NCBI RefSeq assembly: GCF_042429435.1
Contig: NZ_JBHMAF010000034.1
Reading direction: 5' to 3' (one strand)
Origin: Ectobacillus funiculus
Lineage (GTDB): Bacteria > Bacillota > Bacilli > Bacillales > Bacillaceae_G
DNA: 64,000 bases
This document shows positions 25,723-35,041 of the stretch, in pieces (position 1 is the first letter of the stretch; every line of letters begins with the position of its first letter). Position numbers and translations under genes: made by a program. The notes below the pieces were generated by a model that saw nothing but the letters and a program-made list of their open reading frames with translations, was not told the origin of the DNA and searched no databases.

Positions 25723-27070
25723 TTGACTTACCCCCATATGCCTTAAGATCCCGATTCAGCGGATTCCGTCTAAAGAAGGTGCGAAGCACAATTACTGTTA
25801 ATACCCCTAAAAATACGTATAAGCAAATAAACACGAAGAATAGCGGTCCCACATAGTCTGCCTGTGTCGCTGCCTCAGTTGTTCGTTGGAATTGATAAAT
25901 CGTCCAGGGCTGACGGCCGCTGCAGCTGAAAATCCAGCCTGTTTCAATTCCGATAAAAGCAAGCGGGCCAAGTGCGACAATTGCCGACAGGAGCCAGCTC
26001 GGAAACTGTGCGTTTCGTTTTCTAGCAATCAAATACCAATATGCGAGCGCGATTGCTGCAATGGCAAGCTGCAGCATACCGGCAAATACCATTAGGTTAA
26101 AAAATAAATGCGTATATGCTGGCGGCCAAGTTTCACGCGGAAACTCTTCTAATCCCTTCACAACGGTAGACGGCTTCCAATCGGCCAAAATACTGAGCGC
26201 CCAAGGAATCTCAAGACCGTATTTAACCTCTTGCGTATCCGGGTCAACGATGCCGCCAATGGTAAGAGGTGCATGCGAGGTTGTTTCAAATACCCCCTCT
26301 GCTGCCGCCAGTTTTTCAGGCGAGTGTTCATATAGATTAATCGCCGATTCGTGACCGGACATTCCCATAATAAGACCAGAGATGAGCGTAACGACTAAAG
26401 CAAGCATCAGCCCTTTTTTATGATAGGCAATTTCATGAGCGGTTTGATTCCGCTTTAGCAGCTTGTAGCCGGCAATTGCAGCGATAACAGCACCGCCTGA
26501 TAGATAAGCTGTAATGACAACGTGAAACGAACCGCTAAAGAAGCTCGGATTAAAGAAGGCTTCCCATGGATTTACATTGAAAATGGTACCGTCCTCACGC
26601 ATAGAGAAGCCAGCGGGAGTGTTCATCCATGTATTTGCCGCTGTGATTAACACGGCGGAGGCAGTTGCCCCAAGCATAACAAAAAAAACAGACAGCAGAC
26701 GCATAAATGGTGATAATTTATCCGCTGCATACACATAAATAGACATAAATAGCGCTTCTAAAAAGAAGGCGAAAATCTCAATTTGAAAGGGTACAGAAAT
26801 GACTTGCCCAACAATCTTGACAAAGCCGGGCCAAAGCAGGGCAAGCTGAACGCCAACAATCGTACCAGTTGGGATTGCGACCCCAAGCAAAATAGCAAAC
26901 GCCTTCGTCCAGCGCTTCGCCATTACTGCGTAATCGGGGTCTTTTTTCCACTGGTATAGAACCTCCATAAGTAAAATCATAAGCGAAAGACCAATTCCAA
27001 GTGTCGCGAAAATAATGTGGAATGCTAATGATGTTCCAAAAAATGACCGCGACAAAGTGACTGTATCCAT
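25715..27070 (-). CDS. cydA: Cytochrome bd oxidase subunit I
   Basis: From the ATG at 27070 (MDTVTLSRSFFGTSLAFH) the protein has 451 residues and nine or so helices. It carries the N-terminal His in SLAFHIIFATLGIG (heme b595 ligand region), a central His/Met pair in MSGHESAINLYEHSPEKLAA (part of the heme b558 and quinol region), and GRQPWTIYQ near the C-terminus. The short Q-loop type fits Bacillus CydA and YthA proteins. The start has AAGGAG nine bases upstream; the longer frame start has none. Confidence 0.9.
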   Translation of the reverse strand: MDTVTLSRSFFGTSLAFHIIFATLGIGLSLMILLMEVLYQWKKDPDYAVMAKRWTKAFAILLGVAIPTGTIVGVQLALLWPGFVKIVGQVISVPFQIEIFAFFLEALFMSIYVYAADKLSPFMRLLSVFFVMLGATASAVLITAANTWMNTPAGFSMREDGTIFNVNPWEAFFNPSFFSGSFHVVITAYLSGGAVIAAIAGYKLLKRNQTAHEIAYHKKGLMLALVVTLISGLIMGMSGHESAINLYEHSPEKLAAAEGVFETTSHAPLTIGGIVDPDTQEVKYGLEIPWALSILADWKPSTVVKGLEEFPRETWPPAYTHLFFNLMVFAGMLQLAIAAIALAYWYLIARKRNAQFPSWLLSAIVALGPLAFIGIETGWIFSCSGRQPWTIYQFQRTTEAATQADYVGPLFFVFICLYVFLGVLTVIVLRTFFRRNPLNRDLKAYGGKSNA

Positions 27071-27235
27071 TTTTGTTATCTCCTTCACCTTTTTCCAGTA
27101 TTTTCTTACAGAAAGGGTGGATTTATACAATGATTCTACAAAATCTTATCTATATTGACAGGTTTTGAAATTTTGCTATCATAATGTTACGATTGCTAGA
27201 AAAAATATTATATTGTTCCTTCTCGTATTTTTACT

Positions 27236-27264
27236 TTGCAATTAAGGGCAATTTATATTATGAT
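27236..27264 (+). promoter_or_regulatory. Sigma-A promoter of the 51-residue gene
   Basis: TTGCAA (27236-27241), 17-bp spacer, TATGAT (27259-27264), with the start codon 52 bp further on. It is divergent from cydA. Confidence 0.65.
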
Positions 27265-27315
27265 ACGAACATAAGTTCTTTTTTTGCGCACGGTGAGAAA
27301 TAGGAGGTAATTTTC

Positions 27316-27471
27316 ATGTATCCAGAGGTAATCAACAAGATGGCTTTTTCCAAGGAACACAAGGATTTGCTGTTAAAGCTTTATAATAAAGAGATTACAA
27401 GACGTGAGTACGACCAGCTCGTGCAAGTGCTTTATCGACCATCGAAGGAAGAACGTACATATCAGGACTAA
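27316..27471 (+). CDS. Small conserved-looking protein, 51 residues
   Basis: The ATG at 27316 has a perfect TAGGAGGTAATTTTC leader. The product starts MYPEVINKMAFSKEHKDLLL and ends YRPSKEERTYQD; it is highly charged, helical and without membrane segments. Promoter, ribosome binding site and terminator (27477-27532) are all good, so I am confident it is expressed, but I do not recognise the family. It is divergent from cydA and might share regulation with it. Confidence 0.7.
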   Translation: MYPEVINKMAFSKEHKDLLLKLYNKEITRREYDQLVQVLYRPSKEERTYQD

Positions 27472-27476
27472 AGAAA

Positions 27477-27532
27477 AAGGAACTGCCCTCACAATCTGCT
27501 GCACGTGGAATGTTGGGGTCAGTTCCTTTCCT
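27477..27532 (+). terminator. Terminator of the 51-residue gene
   Basis: AAGGAACTG (27477-27485) pairs with CAGTTCCTT (27520-27528), followed by TCCTT. The loop is long, so efficiency is uncertain. Confidence 0.5.
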
Positions 27533-27654
27533 TGTTATTTACAGTTTAGATGTAGAAAAAGAGGATTTCCTTTTAAGTCGGTCATTCATTTTTACAGTCA
27601 TCAGTATTCAAATAAGCTCCAAACGATTACAATAAGGGCATATACCTTGTCTAA

Positions 27655-27786
27655 GGCGCTGTTCTTTTATAAATTTCTAACTGGAAGACAATTCGACTTA
27701 GCGAGAAATTTTAGGAATACAGTATAGGTGCAACTACGCCTCTGTCTTCGTCCAAGAGCAGGGCTCGCCCATCAGCAAGTGTTTAA
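27655..27786. repeat. Dispersed repeat, copy E
   Basis: Near full-length copy (CTGGAAGACAATTCGACTTA; GTGCAACTACGCCTCTGTCT; GGGCTCGCCCATCAGCAAGT), ending about 30 bp before the LacI-type regulator. Confidence 0.75.
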
Positions 27787-27820
27787 AAGGTAACTTACAT
27801 TTGGTCAGGAGGTGCTATTT

Positions 27821-28825
27821 TTGAAGAAAAAGCAGATTAATGCGATAGAGGTTGCGAAACAGGCTGGTGTGTCACAATCAACTGTATCAAGGGTTTTTAC
27901 TCCTGGTGCAAGTGTGTCCGAAAAGGCACGTCGCCGTGTATTAGAGACGGCAAAGGAGCTAGGATATCGTCCCAATGCCCTGGCAAGAGGGTTAATTACG
28001 AATAAGACAAATATTATTGGTCTTGTTATGAGGGAAATTCAAAATCCATTCTATCCGGAGGTTTTGGAGAAGTTTACGAAAGGGCTGCGTAAAAGAGGCT
28101 ATCAGGTCTTGTTTGTTTACGCCGAAAAGGATGAACTTCAGCATGATGATATCTCCCAATTTCTGGAGTACAACGTAGAGGGTGTTATTGTGACAGATGC
28201 TTTATTATCTTCTAAGGTTGTCTCACATTTTACTGAAAACAATATCCCAGTTCTCTTGTTTAATCGCTATGCTAAGGATTTTTCCGGACATGTTGTTTGC
28301 TGTGACAACTATTCTGCAGGTAAAAAGATTGGGGAATACTTGCTTGAAAACGAGCATTGTCAATTTGCTTATATTGCAGGAGATACAAATACATCAACGA
28401 GCCGTGACCGAGAAAGGGGATTCCGAGAGGCACTTTACCACGAGGGGATTGAGCCTAAGGTTGAGGTAGGAAACTACACATACGAAGGAGGATATCAAGC
28501 AGCTTTACAGCTCTTAAAGTCGGATCCTCAGCTTGATGCTATTTTTTGTGCAAACGATATTATGGCATTAGGGGCAGTTGATGCAGTTAAGTCTTTAGGA
28601 TTAATAATCCCTAAGGATATATCGATTATGGGGGTTGATGATATTGTAATGGCTTCTTTGCCTCCATATAGCTTAACAACCTGGCAACAACCAGTTGATG
28701 AAATGATTGAAGCAAGTATTAACATCCTGTTGGGTGAAATTTCCGGTGAAAATGAGGGGCCAGTTTCCATACTGCTTCCCGGAAAACTAATTGAAAGACA
28801 ATCTGTAAGCACTTTCAAAAAATAG
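27821..28825 (+). CDS. LacI-family transcriptional regulator
   Basis: The 334-residue protein has the LacI helix-turn-helix (INAIEVAKQAGVSQSTVSRV, about 5-24) with hinge helix YRPNALARGL, then a periplasmic-binding-type effector domain (IIGLVMREIQNPFYPEVLEK onward; CANDIMALGAVDAVKSLG; SIMGVDDIVMASLPPYSLTT). The TTG at 27821 is chosen because AGGAGG lies eight bases before it, and the GTG at 27812 is within that site. It is followed by a terminator and then the HisD-like gene, whose upstream region has two copies of a LacI-type palindrome, its likely targets. The effector is unknown. Confidence 0.88.
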   Translation: MKKKQINAIEVAKQAGVSQSTVSRVFTPGASVSEKARRRVLETAKELGYRPNALARGLITNKTNIIGLVMREIQNPFYPEVLEKFTKGLRKRGYQVLFVYAEKDELQHDDISQFLEYNVEGVIVTDALLSSKVVSHFTENNIPVLLFNRYAKDFSGHVVCCDNYSAGKKIGEYLLENEHCQFAYIAGDTNTSTSRDRERGFREALYHEGIEPKVEVGNYTYEGGYQAALQLLKSDPQLDAIFCANDIMALGAVDAVKSLGLIIPKDISIMGVDDIVMASLPPYSLTTWQQPVDEMIEASINILLGEISGENEGPVSILLPGKLIERQSVSTFKK

Positions 28826-28923
28826 TTGACAGTAGAATGCGTATCGAATATCCTAATAACAGGTAGAACAAACCAAACTATTCTAGTCTAAAGCTTCAAC
28901 AGAAATCAATTTTATAGCTTAGT

Positions 28924-28950
28924 AAAAAAGATATGCTGTATATCTTTTTT
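28924..28950. terminator. Terminator after the LacI regulator
   Basis: AAAAAAGATAT-GCTGT-ATATCTTTTTT is perfectly symmetrical and works in either direction. Confidence 0.75.
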
Positions 28951-28960
28951 CATTCCGAAA

Positions 28961-28980
28961 AATTGCATACGTATGCAATT
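28961..28980. promoter_or_regulatory. Operator O1, LacI-type palindrome
   Basis: AATTGCATACGTATGCAATT is a perfect 20-bp palindrome with the central CG of LacI/GalR operators. It lies 55 bp before the HisD-like gene. Confidence 0.7.
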
Positions 28981-28993
28981 TTTTAAAGAAATT

Positions 28994-29013
28994 TTTTGGG
29001 TACGTATGCAAAA
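28994..29013. promoter_or_regulatory. Operator O2, half-conserved copy
   Basis: The core TACGTATGCA repeats O1, with a perfect right half-site and a degenerate left half (TTTTGGG). Its centre is 33 bp from the O1 centre, three helical turns, so two repressor dimers would bind the same DNA face. Confidence 0.6.
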
Positions 29014-29034
29014 ACGTAAAAGGGGGAAGTTGTT

Positions 29035-30318
29035 GTGGCAAGATATTTGAAAACGGGGAAAAGCCAAGCAGAAATTGCAGAGAATGATGCGAAGGTAGCT
29101 GAAACAGTAAGACAAATTATTCGTCGTATTGAAACAGAAGGGGATAAAGCTGTAAGATCCTTGTCTGAGCAATTTGATAAATGGTCACCGGAGAGCTTTA
29201 AGCTTACCCAAGAGCAAATCGAGCAGATCATTAGTGAGGTGCCAGAACAAACAATTGAAGATATTAAATTTGCACAAGCTCAAGTACGAAAATTTGCAGA
29301 AGCACAACGCAAATCTATGACTGATATTGAAGTTGAAACATTGCCAGGTGTTGTTCTTGGTCATAAAAATATTCCGGTAAATAGTGTCGGATGTTATATT
29401 CCGGGAGGACGTTATCCGATGGTTGCGTCTGCACATATGAGTGTTCTGACAGCAAAGGTAGCTGGTGTAAAACGTGTCATCGCGTGCACTCCTCCTATTA
29501 AAGGTGAAATTCCTGCTGCAACCGTAGCTGCGATGCATTTGGCAGGGGCTGACGAGATTTATATTCTTGGCGGTGTACAAGCGATGGTAGCGATGGCAGT
29601 CGGTACAGAAACAATTCAACCGGTTGACATGCTTGTAGGACCTGGAAATGCCTTTGTAGCGGAAGCAAAACGCCAGTTATATGGACGTGTTGGTATCGAT
29701 CTTTTTGCAGGACCGACAGAGACGCTGGTAGTTGCGGACGAAACAGCAGACGCAGAAATGATTGCATGTGATATTTTAGGACAGGCAGAGCATGGTCCAA
29801 CCTCACCAGGAGCTTTAATCACTACATCAGAAAAGCTGGCACAGGAAACTGTAGTAGAAATTGAACGTCAATTGCAAACGCTGCCAACTGCGGATGTAGC
29901 ACGCGTGGCGTGGGAAGAAAATGGCATCATCATCCTCGTGGAAAATGAGGAAGAGGCATTAATTGAAGCTGATAAACTAGCTTTTGAGCATGTTGAAATT
30001 TTAACAAAGGATCCAGATTATTTCTTAACTAATATGACGAACTATGGATGCCTGTTCTTAGGACCAGAAACAAATGTCGCATACGGTGATAAAGTAATTG
30101 GTACAAATCACACGCTTCCGACAAAAGGTGCAGCACGCTACACAGGAGGTCTTTGGGTAGGGAAATTCTTGAAAACATGCACATATCAAAAGGTTACAGA
30201 AGAAGCAAGTGCCTTTATTGGCGAGTACGCTGCCCGGTTATGTCAGCTAGAGAATTTTGCAGGCCATGCAGAGCAAGCCTTATTGCGTGTTAAACGATAC
30301 GGCAAAGTAACAGTTTAA
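29035..30318 (+). CDS. HisD-like dehydrogenase (HpsN / sulfopropanediol dehydrogenase-like)
   Basis: The 427-residue protein is a histidinol-dehydrogenase homologue. It keeps the zinc site (Gln and His of ILGQAEHGP, an Asp in YGDKVIGTNH, His in NFAGHAEQ) and the Glu-His pair in LAFEHVEIL. YIPGGRYPM and VGPGNAFVAEAKRQLYG form the NAD and substrate loops. There are no other his genes here and a LacI operator pair lies upstream, so a catabolic role is more likely than histidine synthesis. The best known catabolic relative is HpsN, which oxidises 2,3-dihydroxypropane-1-sulfonate to sulfolactate. The substrate is not proven: no sulfolactate lyase genes are visible. Start is GTG at 29035, after AGGGGGAAG. 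Confidence 0.75.
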   Translation: MARYLKTGKSQAEIAENDAKVAETVRQIIRRIETEGDKAVRSLSEQFDKWSPESFKLTQEQIEQIISEVPEQTIEDIKFAQAQVRKFAEAQRKSMTDIEVETLPGVVLGHKNIPVNSVGCYIPGGRYPMVASAHMSVLTAKVAGVKRVIACTPPIKGEIPAATVAAMHLAGADEIYILGGVQAMVAMAVGTETIQPVDMLVGPGNAFVAEAKRQLYGRVGIDLFAGPTETLVVADETADAEMIACDILGQAEHGPTSPGALITTSEKLAQETVVEIERQLQTLPTADVARVAWEENGIIILVENEEEALIEADKLAFEHVEILTKDPDYFLTNMTNYGCLFLGPETNVAYGDKVIGTNHTLPTKGAARYTGGLWVGKFLKTCTYQKVTEEASAFIGEYAARLCQLENFAGHAEQALLRVKRYGKVTV

Positions 30319-30326
30319 TAGATTAT

Positions 30327-30361
30327 GGGGGACGCTCTGATCATCAAGAGGGGGGTCCCCC
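30327..30361 (+). terminator. GC-rich hairpin after the HisD-like gene
   Basis: GGGGGAC (30327-30333) pairs with GTCCCCC (30355-30361). No T run follows, so it is a weak terminator or an mRNA 3' end stabiliser. Confidence 0.4.
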
Positions 30362-30490
30362 TCACTAAAACATAGTAAAAATTTTCAAGTTTTGCTATTT
30401 GGATATAATAACCAAGGGGTTTAACCAGTTTATGTATAGAAACTAACTGATCCTAATGCTAAGCTTAAAATGAAGACGTTAACGATATTT

Positions 30491-30668
30491 CAGGCTTTAA
30501 GAAAATACAAATTTCCAGCCGGAAGTGAATTTGACGTAGTAAAAAATTCAGGAATATAGTGTAAGCGTAACTATATATCGATCCTCTCCTAATAGCTCAC
30601 TTATAAGTGCAACTACGCCTCTGTCTTCGCCCAAGAGCAGGGCTTGCCAATCAGCGAGTTTTCTTTAA
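30491..30668. repeat. Dispersed repeat, copy F (with insertion)
   Basis: The left half is diverged (CTTTAAGAAAATACAAATTT) and the right half well conserved (CAACTACGCCTCTGTCTTCG...CAGCGAGTTTTCTTTAAA). About 35 extra bases, around 30570-30605, separate the halves. Confidence 0.7.
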
Positions 30669-30719
30669 AAATGCTCTTTCTGGATGACTGCATGGGGATA
30701 GATATATTTATAAGGATGT

Positions 30720-30735
30720 TTGATAGCGTTTACAT
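30720..30735 (+). promoter_or_regulatory. CcpA cre site of the Fe-ADH operon
   Basis: TTGATAGCGTTTACAT matches WTGNNARCGNWWWCAW at all positions. It lies 88 bp before the alcohol dehydrogenase start, so glucose repression of this operon is expected. Confidence 0.65.
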
Positions 30736-30822
30736 ATTAGAGTGTTAAAAAACTTATATTCCAGAAAAATAAATGGAAGGGCTGGAAAACAAAGATTATA
30801 TAGAAGTAAGGGGATGCTAGAG

Positions 30823-32019
30823 ATGACATTTCATCAATTACTCATGCCAAGTCAGGTTTTGTATGGGAAGGATTCTTTCACTGAGGTTGGTAAACAGGCA
30901 AAGGCTCTGGGGAAAAAAGTCTTAATCATTAGTGATCCGATTATGGATAAAATCGGAAATGTAAAGCTTTGTGAAACGTACTTACAAAATGAAGGACTTC
31001 CATATGCGAAGTATTTAGGAGTAGATTCTGAACCTACAGATATTCATGTAGATGAAGCACTTGCGCTTTGCAGGGAAGAGCAGTGTGACGTCATTGTTAC
31101 GGTAGGTGGCGGCAGCTGTATTGATACTGCAAAGGCCGTAGCGGTTATCATGACAAATGGCGGACATATAAGAGATTACTATGCTAGCAAAAAATTATTT
31201 GATAAAAAGCCGTTACCGCTCATTGTTGCCCCAACTACTGCAGGGACTGGATCAGAAGTAACGTCAGTAACGGTTATTACGGATACAAAGCATGACGTAA
31301 AAATGATGCTAAAGCAGCCAGAATTATTACCTACGGTTGCAATTGTTGATCCAACACTGACAATTTCTTGTCCACCGCCAGTAACAGCTGCAACAGGAGT
31401 AGACGCTTTATGTCACGCACTGGAGGCATTTATCTCCCGGCGGGCGCAGCCGGTAACAGATACGCTCGCTTTACAGGCGATTGAGCTCATCATGGGCAAT
31501 ATTCGTACGGCGTATACAGATGGGGAGAATATTGAAGCAAGAGACAAAATGGCGTTGGGCTCGATGCTGGCGGGGATAGCATTTTCAAATGCTTCTGTTA
31601 CATTAGTACACGGGATGTCGCGTCCAATTGGTGCTATGTTTCATGTGCCTCACGGTATATCTAACGCAATGCTCCTTCCAGCTGTACTGGAGTTCACGAA
31701 GGAAGAAGCTGCTGCTAGATTAGCTGAAGTAGCAAGAAAGGTATTGAAGGAACGAGTTGGACTTTCAGAAAAGGAATTAGTAGAAGAATTTATTAATGAA
31801 GTTAAACAATTATGCAAGGATTTGGGTATCCCAAATTTAAAGGCGTGGGGAATCGATAAGGACAAGCTTGATGCTGTTGTTGCTAAGATGGCCGAGGATG
31901 CAATCATAAGCGGAAGTCCGGCGAATAATCCGAAGGTACCTACGCATGATGAAATTGTAAATCTGTATTATGTTTGTTACGAATACGAGCTTTCCGTAAG
32001 ACAGCAAGTAGCTAAATAA
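30823..32019 (+). CDS. Iron-containing alcohol dehydrogenase
   Basis: The 398-residue group III alcohol dehydrogenase has the NAD loop TVGGGSCIDTAKAVAV, APTTAGTGSEVTSVTVI, and the iron ligands in ATGVDALCHALEAF (Asp, His) and LVHGMSRPIGAMFHVPHGIS (two His). The family oxidises primary alcohols and hydroxy acids such as 4-hydroxybutyrate or 1,3-propanediol. The ATG at 30823 has AAGGGG nine bases upstream. It is the first gene of an operon with a GntP permease and a CoA-acylating semialdehyde dehydrogenase, which suggests a hydroxy acid to semialdehyde step, for example 3-hydroxypropionate to malonate semialdehyde. Confidence 0.87.
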   Translation: MTFHQLLMPSQVLYGKDSFTEVGKQAKALGKKVLIISDPIMDKIGNVKLCETYLQNEGLPYAKYLGVDSEPTDIHVDEALALCREEQCDVIVTVGGGSCIDTAKAVAVIMTNGGHIRDYYASKKLFDKKPLPLIVAPTTAGTGSEVTSVTVITDTKHDVKMMLKQPELLPTVAIVDPTLTISCPPPVTAATGVDALCHALEAFISRRAQPVTDTLALQAIELIMGNIRTAYTDGENIEARDKMALGSMLAGIAFSNASVTLVHGMSRPIGAMFHVPHGISNAMLLPAVLEFTKEEAAARLAEVARKVLKERVGLSEKELVEEFINEVKQLCKDLGIPNLKAWGIDKDKLDAVVAKMAEDAIISGSPANNPKVPTHDEIVNLYYVCYEYELSVRQQVAK

Positions 32020-32051
32020 TTTATCTAAATCAGCAGGAGGGGGAAACAGCA

Positions 32052-33491
32052 ATGGATTTACTCGTTATTATATTAGCTTTAGGGCTTCTGATGCTCATTG
32101 CCTACCGGGGTTTTTCCGTTATCTTATTTGCACCGCTTTGTGCATTGCTTGCAGTTATCTTAACTGAGCCTAATTATGCTTTGCCATTCTTTTCAAGTAT
32201 TTTTATGGAGAAAATGGTTGGATTTATCAAACAATACTTTCCTGTGTTTCTATTAGGTGCTGTTTTTGGCAAGCTTGTTGAAATGTCAGGTGTAGCTGAT
32301 TCAATTGCCAAAACAATTGTAAAAATCGTAGGAGCAAAAAGGGCTATCCTTGCAATTGTCTTAATGTGTGCAATTTTAACTTATAGCGGTGTGAGCTTAT
32401 TCGTAGTAGCATTTGCAGTTTATCCATTTGCTGCGAACCTTTTCCGTCAGGCAAACATACCGAAGCGCCTGATTCCGGGTGCGCTTGCTTTAGGGGCATT
32501 ATCATTCACAATGGATGCAATGCCGGGAACTCCGCAAATTCAAAACGTTATTCCCACTACTGTTTTTAAAACAGATATTTACGCAGCACCAACACTAGGA
32601 ATTATCGGGGCAATCTTTGTCTTTGTTATCGGGATGATTTATTTAGAAAGTCGACGTAAAAAAGCGCAAGCAGCAGGTGAAGGTTATTTCGGCTTTGGTG
32701 ATGCAAGCGGAGAAATTGCTGCTGCTGCCGCTGAGAAAATTGACACTTCAGTAGTGGATACAAATGCTTCAGTAAGCGGCCTTCGTCAAGTGTTGGCATT
32801 TGTCCCGCTTATTCTTGTAGGGGTAGGAAATAAATTTTTTACAGTTTTTATTCCTAAATGGTATCCGAACGGATTTGATTTTTCCAAAATTGGTTTAAAA
32901 GAATTTGGTGCAGTCGATCTTTCAAAGGTAACTGGTATTTGGTCAGTAGAGCTTGCATTGCTATTAGGGATTGCAGCGACAGTTGCATATAACTGGAAAG
33001 CTGTAGCTTCTGGATTCCAAGCAGGTATGAATGCAAGTATTGGCGGAGCCTTGCTAGCGGCTATGAATACGGGCTCTGAATATGGTTTTGGTGGGGTCAT
33101 TTCAGCTCTTCCTGGCTTTGGGGTAGTGCGAGATCATATTTCACATACGTTTACAAATCCTTTAGTAAATAGTGCAGTAACAACGAATGTATTAGCCGGG
33201 ATTACTGGTTCAGCATCCGGCGGAATGGGAATTGCCTTAAGTGCAATGGGAGAAAAGTACATGCAGGATGCTCTTCAGTACAATATCCCTCCTGAAGTTA
33301 TGCACCGTGTTGTTGCGATGGCATCTGGCGGAATGGATTCTTTACCTCATAACGGAGCAGTTATTACACTCCTTGCGGTAACCGGATTAACGCATAAACA
33401 GTCCTACCGCGATATTTTCGCAGTTACTGTTATTAAAACGCTTGCTAGTTTCTTCGTTATCGGAGTTTATAGCTTAACTGGTATAGTTTAA
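32052..33491 (+). CDS. GntP-family permease (hydroxybutyrate-type)
   Basis: The 479-residue protein has 12 or more hydrophobic segments over its length. Signature stretches are GALSFTMDAMPGTPQIQN in the first half, and ASGGMGIALSAMGEKY, HRVVAMASGGMDSLPHNGAV and GLTHKQSYRDIFAVTVIK near the C-terminus. These are features of GntP-family proton symporters annotated as D-beta-hydroxybutyrate permeases rather than gluconate carriers. ATG follows CAGGAGGGGG, 32 bp after the alcohol dehydrogenase. Uptake of a short hydroxy acid fits the surrounding enzymes. Confidence 0.85.
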   Translation: MDLLVIILALGLLMLIAYRGFSVILFAPLCALLAVILTEPNYALPFFSSIFMEKMVGFIKQYFPVFLLGAVFGKLVEMSGVADSIAKTIVKIVGAKRAILAIVLMCAILTYSGVSLFVVAFAVYPFAANLFRQANIPKRLIPGALALGALSFTMDAMPGTPQIQNVIPTTVFKTDIYAAPTLGIIGAIFVFVIGMIYLESRRKKAQAAGEGYFGFGDASGEIAAAAAEKIDTSVVDTNASVSGLRQVLAFVPLILVGVGNKFFTVFIPKWYPNGFDFSKIGLKEFGAVDLSKVTGIWSVELALLLGIAATVAYNWKAVASGFQAGMNASIGGALLAAMNTGSEYGFGGVISALPGFGVVRDHISHTFTNPLVNSAVTTNVLAGITGSASGGMGIALSAMGEKYMQDALQYNIPPEVMHRVVAMASGGMDSLPHNGAVITLLAVTGLTHKQSYRDIFAVTVIKTLASFFVIGVYSLTGIV

Positions 33492-33547
33492 TCATTTAAA
33501 AAATCAATTTAATCATTTAAATAATCAACAGGAAAGAAGGATATACA

Positions 33548-35005
33548 ATGACAACAACAACAGTAAAAACAGTAAAAAACTATATTGGCGGCGAATGGGT
33601 TGAAGCATCAACAACAGCAACGGAGCCTGTGTACAATCCAGCAACAGGAGAAGTGATTGCCGAGGTTCCTCTTTCAACAAAGGAAGACGTTGATAAGGCA
33701 GTTCAGGCAGCAAATGAGGCATTTAAAACATGGTCAAAGGTCGCTGTGCCAAGACGTGCACGCATCCTCTTTAAATATCAACAATTATTAGTGGAAAACT
33801 GGGAAGAGCTTGCAAAGCTTGTAACCATTGAAAATGGTAAAAGCTATAAAGAGGCCTATGGAGAAGTGCAACGCGGCATTGAATGTGTAGAGTTTGCTGC
33901 AGGGGCACCGACGCTCATGATGGGTCGTCAGCTTCCTGACATCGCAACAGGCATCGAGTCTGGGATGTACCGTTACCCAATCGGGGTGATCGGCGGAATT
34001 ACGCCGTTTAACTTCCCAATGATGGTGCCTTGCTGGATGTTCCCGCTTGCGATCGCATGCGGTAACACATTCGTATTAAAGCCATCTGAACGTACACCGC
34101 TTCTTGCAGCTCGTCTTGCGGAATTGTTTGCACAAGCAGGTCTTCCAAAAGGCGTATTAAACATCGTAAACGGTGCGCATGACGTCGTAAACGGCTTGCT
34201 TGAGCACAAGCGTGTTAAAGCGATTTCCTTCGTAGGATCTCAGCCGGTTGCAGAGTATGTATACAAAAAAGGATCTGAAAATGGAAAGCGTGTACAAGCC
34301 TTAGCAGGTGCGAAAAACCATTCCATCGTATTAAACGATGCAGATCTTGATGTAGCAACAACGCAAATTATCGGCGCGGCATTCGGTTCTGCAGGTGAGC
34401 GTTGTATGGCGGCAGCTGTTGTAACGGTACAAGAAGAAATTGCGGATGCGCTAATTGCACGTTTGGTAGAGGAAGCAAACAAGATGCGAATCGGGAACGG
34501 TATGGATGAGAATGTGTTCTTAGGTCCTGTTATTCGTGAAGGTCATAAAGCACGTACACTTAGTTACATCGAGTCCGGTATTCAAGAAGGCGCTCGCTTA
34601 ATTCGTGATGGCAGAAACGACGAAGCGGCACAAGGAGACGGTTATTTCGTAGGACCAACAATCTTTGATGAAGTAACCCAAGAAATGAAAATTTGGCAGG
34701 AAGAAATTTTCGCACCGGTTTTATCAGTCATTCGTGTGAAATCATTAGATGAAGCGATTGAAATTGCCAATAACTCCCGCTTCGCAAACGGAGCATGCAT
34801 TTACACAGACTCTGGCGCAAGCGTTCGTCAATTCCGTGAAACAATCGAGGCTGGGATGCTAGGGGTAAACGTAGGTGTACCAGCACCAATGGCGTTCTTC
34901 CCATTCTCCGGCTGGAAGGATTCCTTCTACGGTGACCTTCATGCGAACGGCACAGACGGCGTAGAGTTCTATACAAGAAAGAAAATGGTTACGGCCCGTT
35001 ATTAA
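33548..35005 (+). CDS. mmsA: CoA-acylating methylmalonate-semialdehyde dehydrogenase
   Basis: The 485-residue ALDH-superfamily enzyme has the MmsA/IolA form. NYIGGEWVEAS opens the protein, VIGGITPFNFPMMVPCWMFP forms the cofactor region, VGSQPVAEYVY is the NAD loop, and the catalytic Cys is in AGERCMAAA. The C-terminus reads PFSGWKDSFYGDLHANGTDG. It converts malonate or methylmalonate semialdehyde to acetyl- or propionyl-CoA with CO2 release. It ends the operon; the terminator is at 35042. The role would be to complete oxidation of the semialdehyde made by the preceding alcohol dehydrogenase. It could also serve inositol or valine breakdown, but no such genes are here. Confidence 0.92.
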   Translation: MTTTTVKTVKNYIGGEWVEASTTATEPVYNPATGEVIAEVPLSTKEDVDKAVQAANEAFKTWSKVAVPRRARILFKYQQLLVENWEELAKLVTIENGKSYKEAYGEVQRGIECVEFAAGAPTLMMGRQLPDIATGIESGMYRYPIGVIGGITPFNFPMMVPCWMFPLAIACGNTFVLKPSERTPLLAARLAELFAQAGLPKGVLNIVNGAHDVVNGLLEHKRVKAISFVGSQPVAEYVYKKGSENGKRVQALAGAKNHSIVLNDADLDVATTQIIGAAFGSAGERCMAAAVVTVQEEIADALIARLVEEANKMRIGNGMDENVFLGPVIREGHKARTLSYIESGIQEGARLIRDGRNDEAAQGDGYFVGPTIFDEVTQEMKIWQEEIFAPVLSVIRVKSLDEAIEIANNSRFANGACIYTDSGASVRQFRETIEAGMLGVNVGVPAPMAFFPFSGWKDSFYGDLHANGTDGVEFYTRKKMVTARY

Positions 35006-35041
35006 TGAAGGATCCCTTAGGGAGCGTATGAAAACTAAAGT

